From Meandrina meandrites (Eukaryota > Cnidaria > Anthozoa > Scleractinia > Meandrinidae), in the NCBI GenBank assembly GCA_963693305.1, contig OY855913.1, forward strand, positions 18,301,288 through 18,365,287: a stretch of 64,000 bases of DNA, written 5' to 3'. Shown here one piece after another: positions 49,118-62,061 of the stretch. The position numbers were made by a program, and so were the translations under genes. The notes below the pieces were generated by a model that ran no database searches, was not told the DNA's origin, and saw only the letters and a program-made list of their open reading frames with translations. Each line of letters starts with the position of its first letter. Position 1 is the first letter of the stretch.

Positions 49118-49470
49118 TCATAATTGTGAAATACTGTCATTATTTTGCGCGGTACTCTGCCGCGGTTTATGAGAGCGCGGACTGCAATTGTCGTACTGAA
49201 ATAGGCTGCTGTTCAATTTTCCTCGTTTTGGAAGCAATGCTGTAGAATCTCCATTAAACTCGTATGTGGGCGATGATGTATTTTTAAAAACTAATTGCAG
49301 GAATTTCTCTAAAAGTTCAGTCCATTCAACGATAGTCAGAAACAAATCAAAAGGAAGTTGTACCTTTCTCTTGTGATAGCAGTCGCACAGGGTCTGTCTT
49401 AGGTAGCCCGTCGATTATTATAGAAGGAACAACGCCTTTCCGTGCTTAAGGTCAGGCAAATTGTAAGTGT
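49118..49470 (-). pseudogene. Long minus-strand frame in array copy 3
   Basis: An open frame from the GTAGCCCG anchor region reads CDCYHKRKVQLPFDLFLTIV, then EWTELLEKFLQLVFKN and on through a polar tail to a stop at 49118. Equivalent sequence in neighbouring copies is interrupted. No family recognised; an unassigned decayed exon or 3' region. Confidence 0.22.
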
Positions 49471-50773
49471 GAGCGATCCCGTTGCAGGCGGTATTTCCTC
49501 ATCTTCGACGCCGATCAGTGTCAAGATTTTGTACAAAAAATATCTTCCATAGCGATTGAAAGCATCGTTAAAAAATTTATTAATTTAAATGCAATCGAGC
49601 TCTGCAGGGGGAAATTACACATATCATAATAAAATGTTACACGTCGGGTAGTGTGCGGCTTACGATACCGCAATGCATGTTGGTATTAGTATAGTTTAGC
49701 TCATTTAGTCCTGTCAGTCATCGTGTGAATGACACGACAACACGGAAAATTACTTTTTCACAGTTGTGTAACTCTGTGAATACCTTACAGCCTCGTCATG
49801 TATTTTTACTAAGTTGATGATCTTCTTGCTGTTTACTGCGATTGGAGAAATCATTCAAAGACTTTTGGAACTTTGAGGAAATACATGCACAATTGTCTTC
49901 CGTATTTATCACGCTGTAATGAAATATATGAGGACCATTACGTTTCCTTCACCCATGGCCGGCTCTAGTTGATAAAAAAACTGATCACGAGAGATATCAA
50001 ATGGTTCAACTAAATTTGCTGTGTTAACTGAAACAACGTTCACTATTTCTTAAGATATTATAACAATTTTTAAATACTGTCGTCATCATTCGCGCGGTAC
50101 TTGGCTGCAGTTTACGAGAGCGAGGGCTACAATTGCCGTACAGAAATAGGCCGTTGTTCTCATTTTGGAAGAAATGCTGTCCAATCTCCATTTTAACAAA
50201 TCTCCTACAGTGATCAGTGTCAATATTTCCTACAAAAAAATGCCGTCCGAATAACTTCTCCATAGCAAATGAAAGCATCGTTAAAAAATTTAATTATGAA
50301 AGCCACTTTGCTCTATAGGGGCAAATCCCATTACAGAGGATCTCGATGCGGGGAGGAGACTGTTCCTATGACGGTTCACGGTCAAGTTGTACCGATTTTG
50401 ACGGACGACGGCTAATTAATGTTGTCGAATCTCCATTAAACTCATATATAGGCTACGGATGTATCTTTAAAAACTACTTTTACTCAGGAATTTCTCTAAA
50501 TATTCAGTCCATTCAACGACAGTCAGAAACAAGTCAAAGCAGTCGCAGAGGGTCTGTCTTAGGTAGCCCGTCGATTATTAAGTGTGAGCGATCACGTTGC
50601 AGGCGATATTTTCTCATCTCCGACAGCGATCAGTGTCAATATTTTGTACAAAAAATGTCCCCCAAGTTGAATGAAAGCACCATTAAAAAATCTAATAATT
50701 TAAACGCAATCGAGCTCTGCAGGGGCAAATTGCACATATCATAATAAGATGTTTTCCTGGGGTGATGTGCGAT

Positions 50774-50930
50774 TTACGACCGCAATGCATGCTGGTAACT
50801 GTATAGTTTGAACTCATTAAGTCCTGTCAGCCATGGTGTGAAAATGTCTTGAAGGACAACACGGAGAATAACTTGTTTCACAATTGTGTAACCCTGTGAA
50901 TGCCTTACAGCCTCGTCATGTATTTTTTAC
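50774..50930 (-). CDS. Unknown protein, array copy 4 of the same terminal frame
   Basis: Encodes KIHDEAVRHSQGYTIVKQ, then VILRVVLQDIFTPWLTGL and NEFKLYSYQHALRS before TAA. Upstream, one extra A in a run introduces a stop relative to copy 1, so the gene may be broken or the exon may start here. The copies near 49680 and 52140 carry further frameshifts. Confidence 0.3.
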
Positions 50931-53519
50931 TAAGTTGATGATTTTTTTGCTGCCTACTGCGATTGGAAAAATCATTAAAAAACTTTTAGAACTTTGAGGA
51001 AATACGTGTATAATTGTGTTCAGTATTTATCACGCAGTAATGAAATATATGAGGACCATCACGTTTTCTTCACCCATGGCTTGCTCTAGGACTCAGTCAC
51101 ATAAAATCTTAATCCTTGTAATTTATTTATTTCAATGATCACTGGGAGATTGTGATATTTTCATTACGCCCTTTTACCATTATAAATCTTCTCCCAAACC
51201 AATTGGCAGCCCGACAAAAAGAACACGCAATGGGTATAAAAGTTGGGCTCTGCAAATCTTTGAATACGAATTTCTAATAGTAGAACAGGACATTTCTTAT
51301 AGTAGAACAGGACAAGTGCGACCTTTAATGTTGCGTTTGGTCAGCGATATGTTTTAAAAGCAACAGACAACTGACATTCCAGCTAGGCCAGTGTATTGAT
51401 ACATTGAAATTTAAAGTGCTCGTTCTGTTCGAAGAATAACTTTCTTTAAACCAGATACTTTCATTATAATCTTGGGTGGTCAAAACAATCAAAAGATTAT
51501 ACGAGTTGTTAACTCTCTGCTGATACGGCAAATGTTATGTCTTGTTCAATCTTGTTAATAAAAACTGATCTTGAGAGATAGCAAATTGATATTATCATAA
51601 TTGTGAAATACTGTCATCATTTTGCGCGGTACTCTGCCGCGGTTTATGAGAGCGCGGACTGCAATTGTCATACAGAAATAGGCTGCTGTTCAATTTTCCT
51701 CGTTTTGGAAGCAATGCTGTAGAATCTCCATTAAACTCATATATAGGCGATGATGTATTTTTAAAAACTAATTTCAGGAATTTGTCTAGATATTAACTAA
51801 TTTTAGTCCATTTAGGAATTTGTACCTTTCTCTTGTGATAGCAGTCGCACAGGGTCTGTCTTAGGTAGCCCGTCGATTATTATAGAAGGAACAACGCCTT
51901 TCCGTGCTTAAGGTCAGGCAAGTTGTGTGAGCGATCACGTTGCATGTGGTATTTTCTCGGCATCTCCGACAGCGATCAGTGTCAATATTTTGTACAAAAA
52001 ATATCTTCCATAGCGATTGAAAGCATCGTTAAAAAATTTATTAATTTAAATGCAATCGAGCTCTGCAGGGGGAAATTACACATATCATAATAAAATGTTA
52101 CACGTCGGGTAGTGTGCGGCTTACGATACCGCAATGCATGCTGGTATTAGTATAGTTTAGCTCATTTAGTCCTGTCAGTCATCGTGTGAATGACACGACA
52201 ACACGGAAAATTACTTTTTCACAGTTGTGTAACTCTGTGAATACCTTACAGCCTCGTCATGTATTTTTACTAAGTTGATGATCTTCTTGCTGTCTACTGC
52301 GATTGGAAAAATCATTCAAAGACTTTTGGAACTAGGAAATACATGTATTTATCACGCTGTAATGAAATATATGAGGACCATTACGTTTCCTTCACCCATG
52401 GCCGGCTCTAGTTAATAAAAAACTGATCACGAGAGATATCAAATGGTTCAACTAAATTTGCTGTGTTAACTGAAACAACGTTCACTATTTCTTAAGATAT
52501 TACAACAATTTTTAAATACTGTCGTCGTCATTCGCGCGGTACTTGGCTGCAGTTTACGAGAGCGCGGGCTACAATTGCTGTACAGAAATAGGCCGTTTTG
52601 GAAGAAATGCTGTCCAATCTCCATTTTAACAAATCTCCTACAGTGATCAGTGTCAATATTTCCTACAAAAAAATGCCGTCCGAATAACTTTTCCATAGCA
52701 AATGAAAGCATCGTTAAAAAATTTAATTATGAAAGCCACTGTGCTCTATAGGGGCAAATCCCATTACAGAGGATCTCGATGCGGGGAGGAGACTGTTCCT
52801 ATGACGGTTTACGGTCAAGTTGTACCGGTTTTTACAGTTCACGTTATCATCAAAAGAAAATTTCTTCCCTTATCTTAGTTGAAGTTAAAGTTAACTTTTG
52901 TGTTTTTAATGTTTACCTTTGTGTTCTGGATGTTGTTTTGATCTTTCAGTTATGAAATTAAGTGAAATTTTAACAACGTCGCCGTACTCCAAGAGTTCTA
53001 ATAATTACTTTTATCATTGCAGCGCACCATTCATAAAATACAAATATTCTGAAACTGGAAATACTTTCAGATCGAAAGACCATTAATTGAGTATAATTGG
53101 GGGCAGAGAAATAATAGAATTTTAGGAGAGACAGTATTTTTTCCCCAAAACTCATGTTGATCCCAGCTTGCAAGGGCAAAAAATCTAGTTACATTTTAAA
53201 AAGTGAATCTTGATGGCCGGGTTGGTTTCTCCTTTTCAAACCGAACAGAATAAAAAACACCCCATAATAATTCAGATTATTAACAATAGCATGGTAAGCA
53301 AAACAAGATGAAATGCTCATAGAACATTCTTCAACTTGGATATCGAACGCATGGTAGCATTCTTTTTTCTCGGTTAACGTTTGTGATTCGCTGGCAGAAA
53401 AAGCGTGTAAACAAAATACCCGCCAAATTTGTGCTGTAATTTTGTTGTGATTGGCTCGAGTTTTTTAATCCATATTCATGACAAATTGTAGAACGTGCTT
53501 TAATCTAAACAGGTCGTGG

Positions 53520-54314
53520 ATGTGCGAAGACGTGTCGTCCGGTGAGGACCAGTTTGGACTCTTGAAGGAAGAAGATGCAGGATGCTTGTCGGATTTTAAG
53601 CTTGGAAAGACGTCCTCACTCTATTAAAATCGAAGGTAAGCACTGCTCCTGCCAAATATTCCTTTAATTTTGATCAGAAGGCTACATGAGTGTAAAAATG
53701 TTACGAAGCGAGTTAACACGTGCGTTTACTGTTCGCTCTACGTGTCGCTTCAACTAAAAACAGGACAGAAAACTGAGCAGTACCACAAATTGCTTCGTTT
53801 ACAATATTGCCGGAAGGGCGGATCGGAGAAGTTTAAGATTCCTGCGGGCTGGCAAAAACCAGTGCTACGAAATAGTTAGCCCAATTTGGCGGACAGCTTA
53901 GTTGTCGAACGCTTGAACCAAAAGTTAATTCCCTTCGCTCTTTTAGAATGCTTAAGTTCTTTTGGAATGCTCGTTATTTTGTAGAGAGCTGAATATTTAA
54001 AATTTGGCTTCGAAATTTTATTTGCTGGTTTCGATAGCGTTGCTACTCCCACTTGCCACGGTGCGCTAAAGATTGCAAGTCCATTAGGCAGGCTGGCACT
54101 ATTAAAGATATTTTATGTGCATTTTTGAATATTTGAGCATTTGCTGATCTTTGGATTTGTCATTTCTGTTTTCAGGAACGGATGGCTAACTTCGGAAGGA
54201 GGAAAGAGGAGAAAAGTGGACAAAGTGGCATCAGCGAATCAGGAGAAAACTCTTCAAAGATAAGAACTTTGAAATTGTCAAATAACTCTAGTGAAATGGT
54301 GGCTGACCAATCAG
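53520..54314 (+). CDS. Possible 5' end of a plus-strand gene (two exons)
   Basis: Exon 1 ends at 53635 before a strong donor (GTAAGC). Exon 2 is 54176-54314, with acceptor TTTTCAG and donor GTCTAA. Exon 2 has an ATG at 54182 opening MANFGRRKEEKSGQSG and a Ser/Lys/Asn-rich stretch, in the only open phase. Exon 1 would then be a 5' leader. It carries its own 35-codon ORF at 53520-53627 (MCEDVSSGEDQFGLL...), which stops before the donor. No further exon was found, so this is speculative. Confidence 0.28.
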
Positions 54315-56890
54315 GTCTAAATTTGCACGTGAACTTCACCCTTTGGTTATTAAATAGTGTGATATATTGATTGTCTGGATCGAATACAAAAATTATACTG
54401 AAGACTGGGAGATGGCACAAATAACTCGGTTCAATTCAAAAGCAGATTACACATCAGCCACCATTTACCGATTCTTTTGCAGACGTATTGTGAACCTCGG
54501 TGATCACTTAATTTGCGCCAACTGTTGACAATTTTGATTTAGTTTATCTCGTTCGAAAGAAATGATAAATGATTTAATTAGCGTTTGTAGTTTGTGGCAG
54601 TGCGATTTTAAATCTTTCGCGTGAATTGTTCAGATCTTTTCGTCATGTCTGCAAAACACTCGGTACTTTATACGTAGAACTCTATGATAACTACTTCAGT
54701 TGATGTCGCAGTAATATTTTTAAGGTGGCACTGCAAGACGAGCGAGAATTTCGACAACGAACGGACTAAAACCAAACTTCTTCAGTAAGCACACTATAAA
54801 AGGGGATTCCCAGGGGTGACCAGATTTCAGTAAAGAATGAAATTTGCTTGTTCGTTTTACTTATTAGTCTTAACCCAACAAAATGATAAAACATTTTTCA
54901 AAAGCCTCAGTAACTATTAAATTGGTTTATTTTTTAATTTTGACAAAATTTGGCTTGTATGTTTAACTTAACACAAGTCTCACGAAATTCAAATTGTCTT
55001 CAAGTTCACATTTGCAGTCGAACAGCCATTATTTTATAAATTCACGATCTTTTCAATTATCAAATCAAACCACATTTGAGAGATTGATAGTTACTTTTAC
55101 AGTGAATTTCAAATGTAAAAATGAGCAGAACAATTGTACAATGTTCTACCCTTTCACGTGCAAAACCTACAAAGTAAATTAGAGTGCATTTATGGGAGGG
55201 GTGGGGAGTGGGGAGTGGGGAGTGGGGAGAGGGGCGTACGTGGTGTGTATCAGGTCTTTTTATAGTGTGCATTTGCTGTTGAAAACAATTTGAGACAGCG
55301 TTCAGAACATACAACAATTGTTCGCAGAAATTTGTATTCATACTGCCACCTTGAAAGATTTACATGTTTGCCTCATCAACTGAATTTTACTGTACATGGC
55401 AAGAGAACACGGGCTCCTGAAGGTTTTAACAGATCTCTCCATATCTTTGTGCATCGTACATTGTTCGGACTAATCGGCCAACTGCATCGGCGAGATTGTA
55501 TGGTGGAACCCTGAACACGAGACTAACTGAACAGAAACATCGACGAAAAATGATGTTAACAATCACACTGCTGTAAACCATTGACAAACCATACTTGACT
55601 GGTAGTTTATTCAATGCATTTACCTACAGCACAAACCGCTTTCTGCGACTGACTCTTGGGAGACTGGTTCGCCAACTGAAAACAAACACTTCTTTACAGA
55701 CGACTTACGATCTCGACAAAACCGACGAACCAACTTTGACAATGAAAACAACCGACACAAACTTGGCTAACAATAGACGAACCGAAATCGACAACAACTG
55801 ACTTTGCAATAACTGTTGACAAACATTTGACACACGAATCTTTAGCTGAACAGCCAACAAAATGACGGCGAAACTTGCTAATCAGTCTCACAAACAACTT
55901 TCCACTTGAATCTAAAGATGACTTGCCCTCAGATTATCTAAACGTCAGTCACCAACAACGATTCTTTCTAGAACTACTCTCACTTGGACGATCACGCTAG
56001 ACAAATTACTCGTGATTCAGGGTTAAAATCATCGCAAAAGACGCATAGTTTCAACTTTTGTTTGCTTTTATTTGAGTAGCGTACGGACGGACGGAAAACG
56101 TCACGCCTCTGTTCTCTTGTAGGGTATTGGGAACTTGTTATACATGTGTAAAACCCTGATGCCTGGCTTTACGGATACTAAGACTAGGAAGTCTAGATAA
56201 ATTCGGTATTTCTAGTTATACTGACCACAGAATCGGTGAAACAAATTGACATCATTAGGTATCAACTTCAGATTTTCGAAAAAAAAAGAAAGCAAAACTA
56301 CATCAGCGATAAAGTTGTCTGGTTTTAAAAATATCTGAATAATAAAGTCAGAATTTTCAATTTCCAGTTGTCTGGCCAAAAACCAATAAAAGAAATTGCC
56401 GATGATTTATCGACAAAAAAATAACGATCAAATTCTCACTGTTTTTTAAGATATCTTCTCAGATTTGTAACGGAAAACCTGCAATGATTTGACTTCATAA
56501 CTGTCTTGTTGGTTTCTGCAGTTTTATCTTTATATTTACATTATCAATGATCGAAATTATTTTCTGAACTGATTAAAAAAAGTTCTTTGATTTGATACAG
56601 TACTCTTGTGGAAATCTCGTTTTCTTCGTCGCTATAATGCATTTCAACTTAAGAATTTTTCAAGGGTAAACTGACGAACAATGAACGCGGTGATGGTATC
56701 GAGCTGACTAAAAATTTTGCTCTCAAATTATTTTTAATTTGGCAAACTGATACAGAGATACTATTAAATTAGTCTAATATGAAAAACGTCAAGGCGGCTG
56801 CCGCGAATGTAAATATATTTTTGTAACGACGAAACGGAATTTTCCAGTAAGTGCAAAGTTGTATGAAAATGAAAAGGAATTGTAGAAACA
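54315..56890. other. Unassigned DNA with a GGGGAGT minisatellite
   Basis: Nothing coding is recognised. At 55194-55234 there are four to five GTGGGGA repeats that could form G-quadruplex DNA on the plus strand. Confidence 0.45.
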
Positions 56891-56903
56891 AAAGATAATT
56901 TAA

Positions 56904-58530
56904 GGTGGCCCGCGGCTATTTCTGGGAACAGAGGTGCTCTTTTCTAAATCGAGTTTTCGGCATGTAAACTTTAACCGATTTCTCTGATTTTTGGCAATCG
57001 AAATAACAAATGTTTAAATTTTATAAAGCTTTGAACTTTAGGGCAAACAAAATAAACAAACACGAGATATTAACGTTTTTAAAAAAATCAATTTATGAAA
57101 AAAACGCGAATATTTTCCAAACGCGACGATAGATTTTTTTAATTAATGTCAACAAGTTCACATTATTCAAGTTTTAATGTGAGCAAGTTTCAACGAAATC
57201 GGCTGGGTAGAAATTGCTGCACAGTTGACTGTTGAATTTTTGCTTCAAAATATTATGCTTGTGTATAATTGGGAGCTGTTACAACAACGTTTAAGTAATG
57301 CTCAGATCCGATGGATTATTTGAAAGCTTAATGGCAGCTAAAACGTTGCTGAAAAGTATGGAAAGATCGGAAACTCCTAGAAAAAGTTGTAAACGAATGA
57401 AGAGGAAGAGGTTTACGATACGTAAATTGTGAATTTTAAAATATTCATTTTTTTCGAATTAAAAAAAAATCTACCGTTTTTTTTTTCTTTTATTTTTAAG
57501 TATGAGAAAATACAGCATATATGCCAACGGCTTTACCTAGTTTCGTGTGTCTAATCTCGATGAAGCGCGTCGAATTTTGCTCACCAAGATGGCTAGTTCG
57601 CGTCGGAAACCCTCGCGTAACAGTAAATTATTCAAACTTGCGGCATTCTCAAGATTATTTAGCACCTGGAATTGAACATACCACGCCACATGCCACATTT
57701 ATTGCTAAATAAAATGCATGAATACAAAGCTCAGCCGCAATTTTATCCGTGGCATGTTTATTTCCAGGTGCTAAATAATCTTGAGAATGCGTCAAGTTTG
57801 AATAATTTACTGTAACAAGAGCATTTTCTAAGCGCTCCAAAATGGAAGACGAGAAGTATCTATCTTGGCGAGCCAAATTTGACGAGTTTCATCGAGACTA
57901 GACACACGGAAGTAGATAAAGCCGTTTGCACATATGCTGTATTTTCTCATACTTGAAAATAAAAGAAAAAAAATCGGTAGATTTTTTTTAATTCGAATAA
58001 ATGAATTTACGCACCGTAAACCTCTTCTGCTTCATTTGTCTACAACTTTTGCTGGGAGTGTCCAATCTTTCCATACAATTCAGCAACGTTATAGTTGGCA
58101 TTAAGCTTTCAAATAATCCATGAGATCTTAGCATTGCTTAGGCGTTGTTGCAACAGCTCCCAATTATACACAAGCATAATATTTTGAAGCAAAAATTCAA
58201 CAGTCAACTGTGCAGCAATTTCTACCCAGCCGATTTCGTTGAAACCTGCTCACATTAAAACTTGGATAATTTGAACTTGTTGACATTGATTAGAAAAAAA
58301 TCTATCGTCGCGTTTGGAAAATATTCGCGTTTTTTTCATAAATTGACTTTTTTAAAAACGCTAATATCTCGTGTTCGTTTATTTTGTTCGCCCTAAAGTT
58401 CAAAGCTTTATAAAATTTGAACATTTGTTATTTCGATTGCCAAAAATCAGAGAAATCGGTTAACGTTTACATGCCGAAAACTCGATTTAGAAAAGAGCAC
58501 CTCTGTTCCCAGAAATAGCCGCGGGCCACC
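56904..58530. mobile_element. 1.63-kb giant hairpin element flanked by TTAA
   Basis: Two arms of about 770 bp begin GGTGGCCCGCGGCTATTTCT and pair along their whole length around a spacer of about 85 bp (about 57673-57757). TTAA lies directly outside both ends (56900-56903 and 58531-58534), the target type of piggyBac and Kolobok elements. The arms differ by scattered substitutions, so the hairpin is not brand new. No transposase. Confidence 0.88.
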
Positions 58531-58910
58531 TTAATAGTAACCAATTGTTTTCATCTTGATTTCCTTATGTGTTTACTGTGGTCAGTATTATCTTTCATTC
58601 GTTGTTTATTTTTTTTAACAAATGTTCGTGTCGAGGGTGGGATTGACCTCGGAGAAATGCTTTTGAACGATCTGTTTCTTTGACCAGGCATTTGGGTTTT
58701 GTCAGGTGAAATTAATTTACTTATAAGTGGTGAAAGACCTTTTGCTACCGGCATTCATCGTTGTAACACAGGACATGGCATCAAAATATACAACTGAATT
58801 ACGTTCCAGTTGATTTCTGAATTGTTGAAGTTGCAGTCTAAATTAAAATAAAACCTGAAATCAGCTAGCAATGACGATATCGTAAGCAATAAATCGACAC
58901 ATAACAAGAG

Positions 58911-59112
58911 GTCTCGAGACTTGAATAACAGTTGAAATTGTCTGTTACTGCTCCAAAAATCTCTACAACTGTTGTACAACATTGTTTAGGTCGGGTTAAT
59001 TTGCGATACGTTAAGTTTTAGTCTGAAATCAGTATTGCCACGGCTCTCGAGACTAAAACAACAGTTGAAATTGTCTGTCACTGCTCCAAAAATCTTCATA
59101 ACTGTTGTTACA
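58911..59112. repeat. Direct repeat pair of about 70 bp
   Basis: The segments at about 58911-58985 and 59046-59112 share ACAGTTGAAATTGTCTGT and ACTGCTCCAAAAATCT. A small local duplication. Confidence 0.6.
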
Positions 59113-59448
59113 AATTATAGGAAAGTTTTTTTGCTCAGTCTGTCCTGTGTTACAAACGAAAATTGCCAGTTTAAGGTTTTTATCCGAAACGTCACCTTGT
59201 GCAAAAGTTGAAAAACTAAAACGTCTACGAGAGAATTTTCCACTCAAAATTTGGTTTTGAAAAGCAACTGGCTAAAAAAATCTTTGCTAGATGTTTTTTT
59301 AACGGTGTTAGAAAGAAATCCGCGTTTCGTTCTCAAATTTTTGCACGAGGTGATGTTCAAATATTTTTGGCGGAAAATTTTAAAAGGAAGCCATTTTGAA
59401 TTTTTTGTCAAAAAAGTTGCCAGGGGAAACGCTGTGCAAATGTTTTCA

Positions 59449-59827
59449 AATTTTCCCGCCAAAAGACTTAGTATATATAGGGAGCATTTTTCTTTACACC
59501 TTTATAATAACTTAATTGATTTCTATTAACTAATTAACTTATAATTAGAGTATTTAAGGAGAATAAAAGTGATTTTCACACAAAACACTCGTTTGTATTT
59601 ATTGAAGACTTCAGGTTATATATATAATAAAGATGACAACTTCACGAAAATTGATTTTATTGACTTTACTCTAATATAAATAATCAAATAGAAGCACACA
59701 CTTGGGAAATAAACTTTATTAACAATTTTCTTTAAGTTAAAATTAAAGTACAAAAAAATTTTTAAAAAAAACGGCGCATGCGTATTTTAGGCGCCCGTAT
59801 TTTTTCTAAGTCTTTTGGCGGGAAAAT
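59449..59827. mobile_element. MITE-like element with CCCGCCAAAAGACTTAG ends
   Basis: The inverted ends ATTTTCCCGCCAAAAGACTT match over about 22 bp, 379 bp apart, around an AT-rich interior. No clear target duplication. Confidence 0.6.
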
Positions 59828-60261
59828 TAAACCCGTTCAAACCGATGGTAACGAGAAAACAACTTTTCCAGAAAATAATTGGCATAACACTAGCTTAGGA
59901 TATAAATTCTATCAATAAATTTCTTAGTTTTAATTTCACAGACAATTTGATTGCAAAAGGAAATTCTGATAGACAAACTGCTTGCAAAGTTTTTTGGTTG
60001 ACAAGACAATTCAAACTGGCAAAGACATCGTACTTAAAACTGATTGATCCTAAATTTCTAGGAAACTTTTGACCTCCCAGACAATTCGAAATTTGCAATG
60101 ATTGTTCTAGAGTAAGTGACTGATAATAAATTACTCGTAAAATTTGAACGTTCAGAAAATACATCATTGTAAAATTGTCTCAACTCTTCTTCAATGAGTC
60201 GTTTTGGACAGAAAATATTTTCAAATAATTTGAAAGAAAAGCCTACTTAGTTCTTTTCTAC

Positions 60262-60348
60262 CTCTGATTAAATCTTGGGCAATTGTCTTTGTCTTTGTCT
60301 TGGTTTATCCTGACTTGAAGGACATCAGTATCAATGGCATCCAACAAT
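60262..60348 (-). CDS. Unassigned 87-nt internal exon
   Basis: Minus strand: acceptor TTTTAATACAG, then an open frame LLDAIDTDVLQVRINQ followed by DKDKDNCPRFNQ, then donor GTAGAA. Both other frames have stops. The family is unknown, and the phase does not join directly to 61256-61456. Confidence 0.3.
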
Positions 60349-61255
60349 CTGTATTAAAATAAAGTAAAGGATAAATTAATAAAATAAAAACAGTTTCAAT
60401 ATTTATATTCATATGAAAAATGGTTACAATAAGCTTATCAGTTTTTGAAAGAGTAAAAGGAATAATTTTGGTCAACAGGTCAAGCATTGTGTGACAACCA
60501 AAGTAACGAAACGTGACAGCCAAATGAACTAAGCGTGACCACCACAGTAACTATCTACATATGCGAAGCGTTGCATGACTTCTAATTAAAGTAACAATTT
60601 CAGACATTCCAGTAGAATTTAAATTAACTATCACGATCGATGCTGTCATAAGAAAACCCACTAAAACTGTCAGTATTTCTTGGCCAGCTCCCATTACAAA
60701 GTAATATTGCTTTGGTATGGCACCCTAACTAAGAACAGTCAGTGTTCAATGAAAAGAAACCTGATGTAGTTTGTTTCCAACTCCCATGAAAAAGAAAGTT
60801 TTCGGAGGTTTTAGCGAAACTCACAATTCAAAACTAAGAAAGAGCTAGGTTTTGGAGTTAACATTACATAGTAGTCATGGTTGCCATACATGATCTACAG
60901 CATGCACTGCCAGTCACTTAACATGAGGAAGTGTAGTTTCAACTCCAAATTTTCTCAATCTTTGTGATTAATTTTAAAAATTGATGTCTATCTAAAACAT
61001 ATTGAAGAACTGGCCTGGGTACTTGAAGGAAATCTCCAATTGAGCGCATCAAAATACAGCAAATTTTTAGAATTGTAGTACTGTAAACTGTGTAAACACT
61101 TATTAACTTCCAAGCCCTCCGTTTTCAAGTACTTCTGCTGCTTTCCTATTGCAAACATCTTATTTTAAACAAGTTAGAGTGCAAGGTAAAGAAGCTAAGC
61201 TGGATCATTATAGTCTTTTTTGAAATGCAGAACTCTATGAACCCTGGGCTCTGAT

Positions 61256-61456
61256 CTAGATCAGTGACTCAATATGACGCACTGCTGGAAACAACAACAG
61301 GTAATCAGATATTGTCTGATCAAATTTTAAATTTGTCCAAATGATTGTATAGTATGGTCGACCATCATGTCCAAGCACCAAAATGACTTTCAGCTTTTTG
61401 TCATGAAGATGGTGTTTACAGATCATGTTAACTTTGCTTTTAAACATGCAAATGAT
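61256..61456 (-). CDS. Unassigned terminal exon (66 codons)
   Basis: After the acceptor GATCTTTGCAG the minus strand is open for 66 codons to TAG. It runs through KHHLHDKKLKVILVLGHD and GRPYYTIIWTNLKFDQTI to LLLFPAVRHIESLI. It has mixed beta-like and charged segments and looks like genuine protein, but I do not know the family. The plus strand over part of this span is also open, which lowers confidence. Confidence 0.38.
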   Translation of the reverse strand: MICMFKSKVNMICKHHLHDKKLKVILVLGHDGRPYYTIIWTNLKFDQTISDYLLLFPAVRHIESLI

Positions 61457-62002
61457 CTGCAAAGATCAGCATGTAATTTAACCCAAAAATATCCTGGTCA
61501 CAGCACAGGCAGTGAATTCCTGAGAACAACTGGCAGCTCACAATATACACTGAAGAGGGAGACTACTGACCACATTGGCTTGACATTAACTTTGCCTAAA
61601 TTGCAGATGCTCATTTGGTTGAGTGTAGTAATGCAGTACAATTCTTGATTATAATGAAAAAAAAATCATCACGAGTGGAATTAAATTGTTTTAGGATCTC
61701 AGTAACTGCATAAAGAACTCACTTATGGCCCAGAAGGTAGTTTTAGTCCAAACTGTGTAACACATCTGGGCAGTGATAAGATTCCATTAATAAAAGTTAC
61801 TAGTAATCTCTGAATTCCATGCAGGGAAAGAGATTGTCAATTTAAGTAAAACGTTGAAAGACATGCAAAAGCGTGCCCTGATTGGAAGAATTTTGCTGCA
61901 GAAATTTTTCAATAGAGTTTGAAACTACATGTAAAGATAACTGCCTATTAAGTGATTCTTGAGGGCCGTTCTTGATTTAAGTGAAATACTCACTTTCCGC
62001 AG

Positions 62003-62061
62003 ATCCCCAAATGAAGTTTGATTACGTTGGCTTTCATTCTCTTAAAAATGTTGGATCACAG
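62003..62061 (+). CDS. Unassigned 59-nt internal exon
   Basis: Acceptor CACTTTCCGCAG, then PQMKFDYVGFHSLKNVGSQ in one open phase, then donor GTACAC. It reads like a short conserved exon. No neighbouring exon was identified. Confidence 0.28.

Larger units (their letters stand above)
45470..52850. repeat. Tandem array of diverged modules (five core copies)
   Basis: The anchor GTAGCCCGTCGATTATTA occurs at 45553, 47641, 49403, 50563 and 51865. A second anchor, GCAATGCATGCTGGTA or variants, follows about 250 bp later each time. Another module, CAGACAACTGACATTCCAGC, recurs near 46190, 47106, 48886 and 51366. The block 48846-50330 is repeated at 51325-52790, an offset of about 2.45-2.48 kb. Truncated copies sit near 50000-50330 and 52430-52850. 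The array looks like a locally duplicated gene region decaying in most copies. Confidence 0.82.

Noticed and set aside
50346..50744. 132-codon plus-strand ORF
   Set aside because: Antisense to the minus-strand frame shared by the array; equivalent copies are not open on the plus strand.
55595..55801. 68-codon Thr/Asn-rich ORF
   Set aside because: Low complexity, no splice context, no known family.
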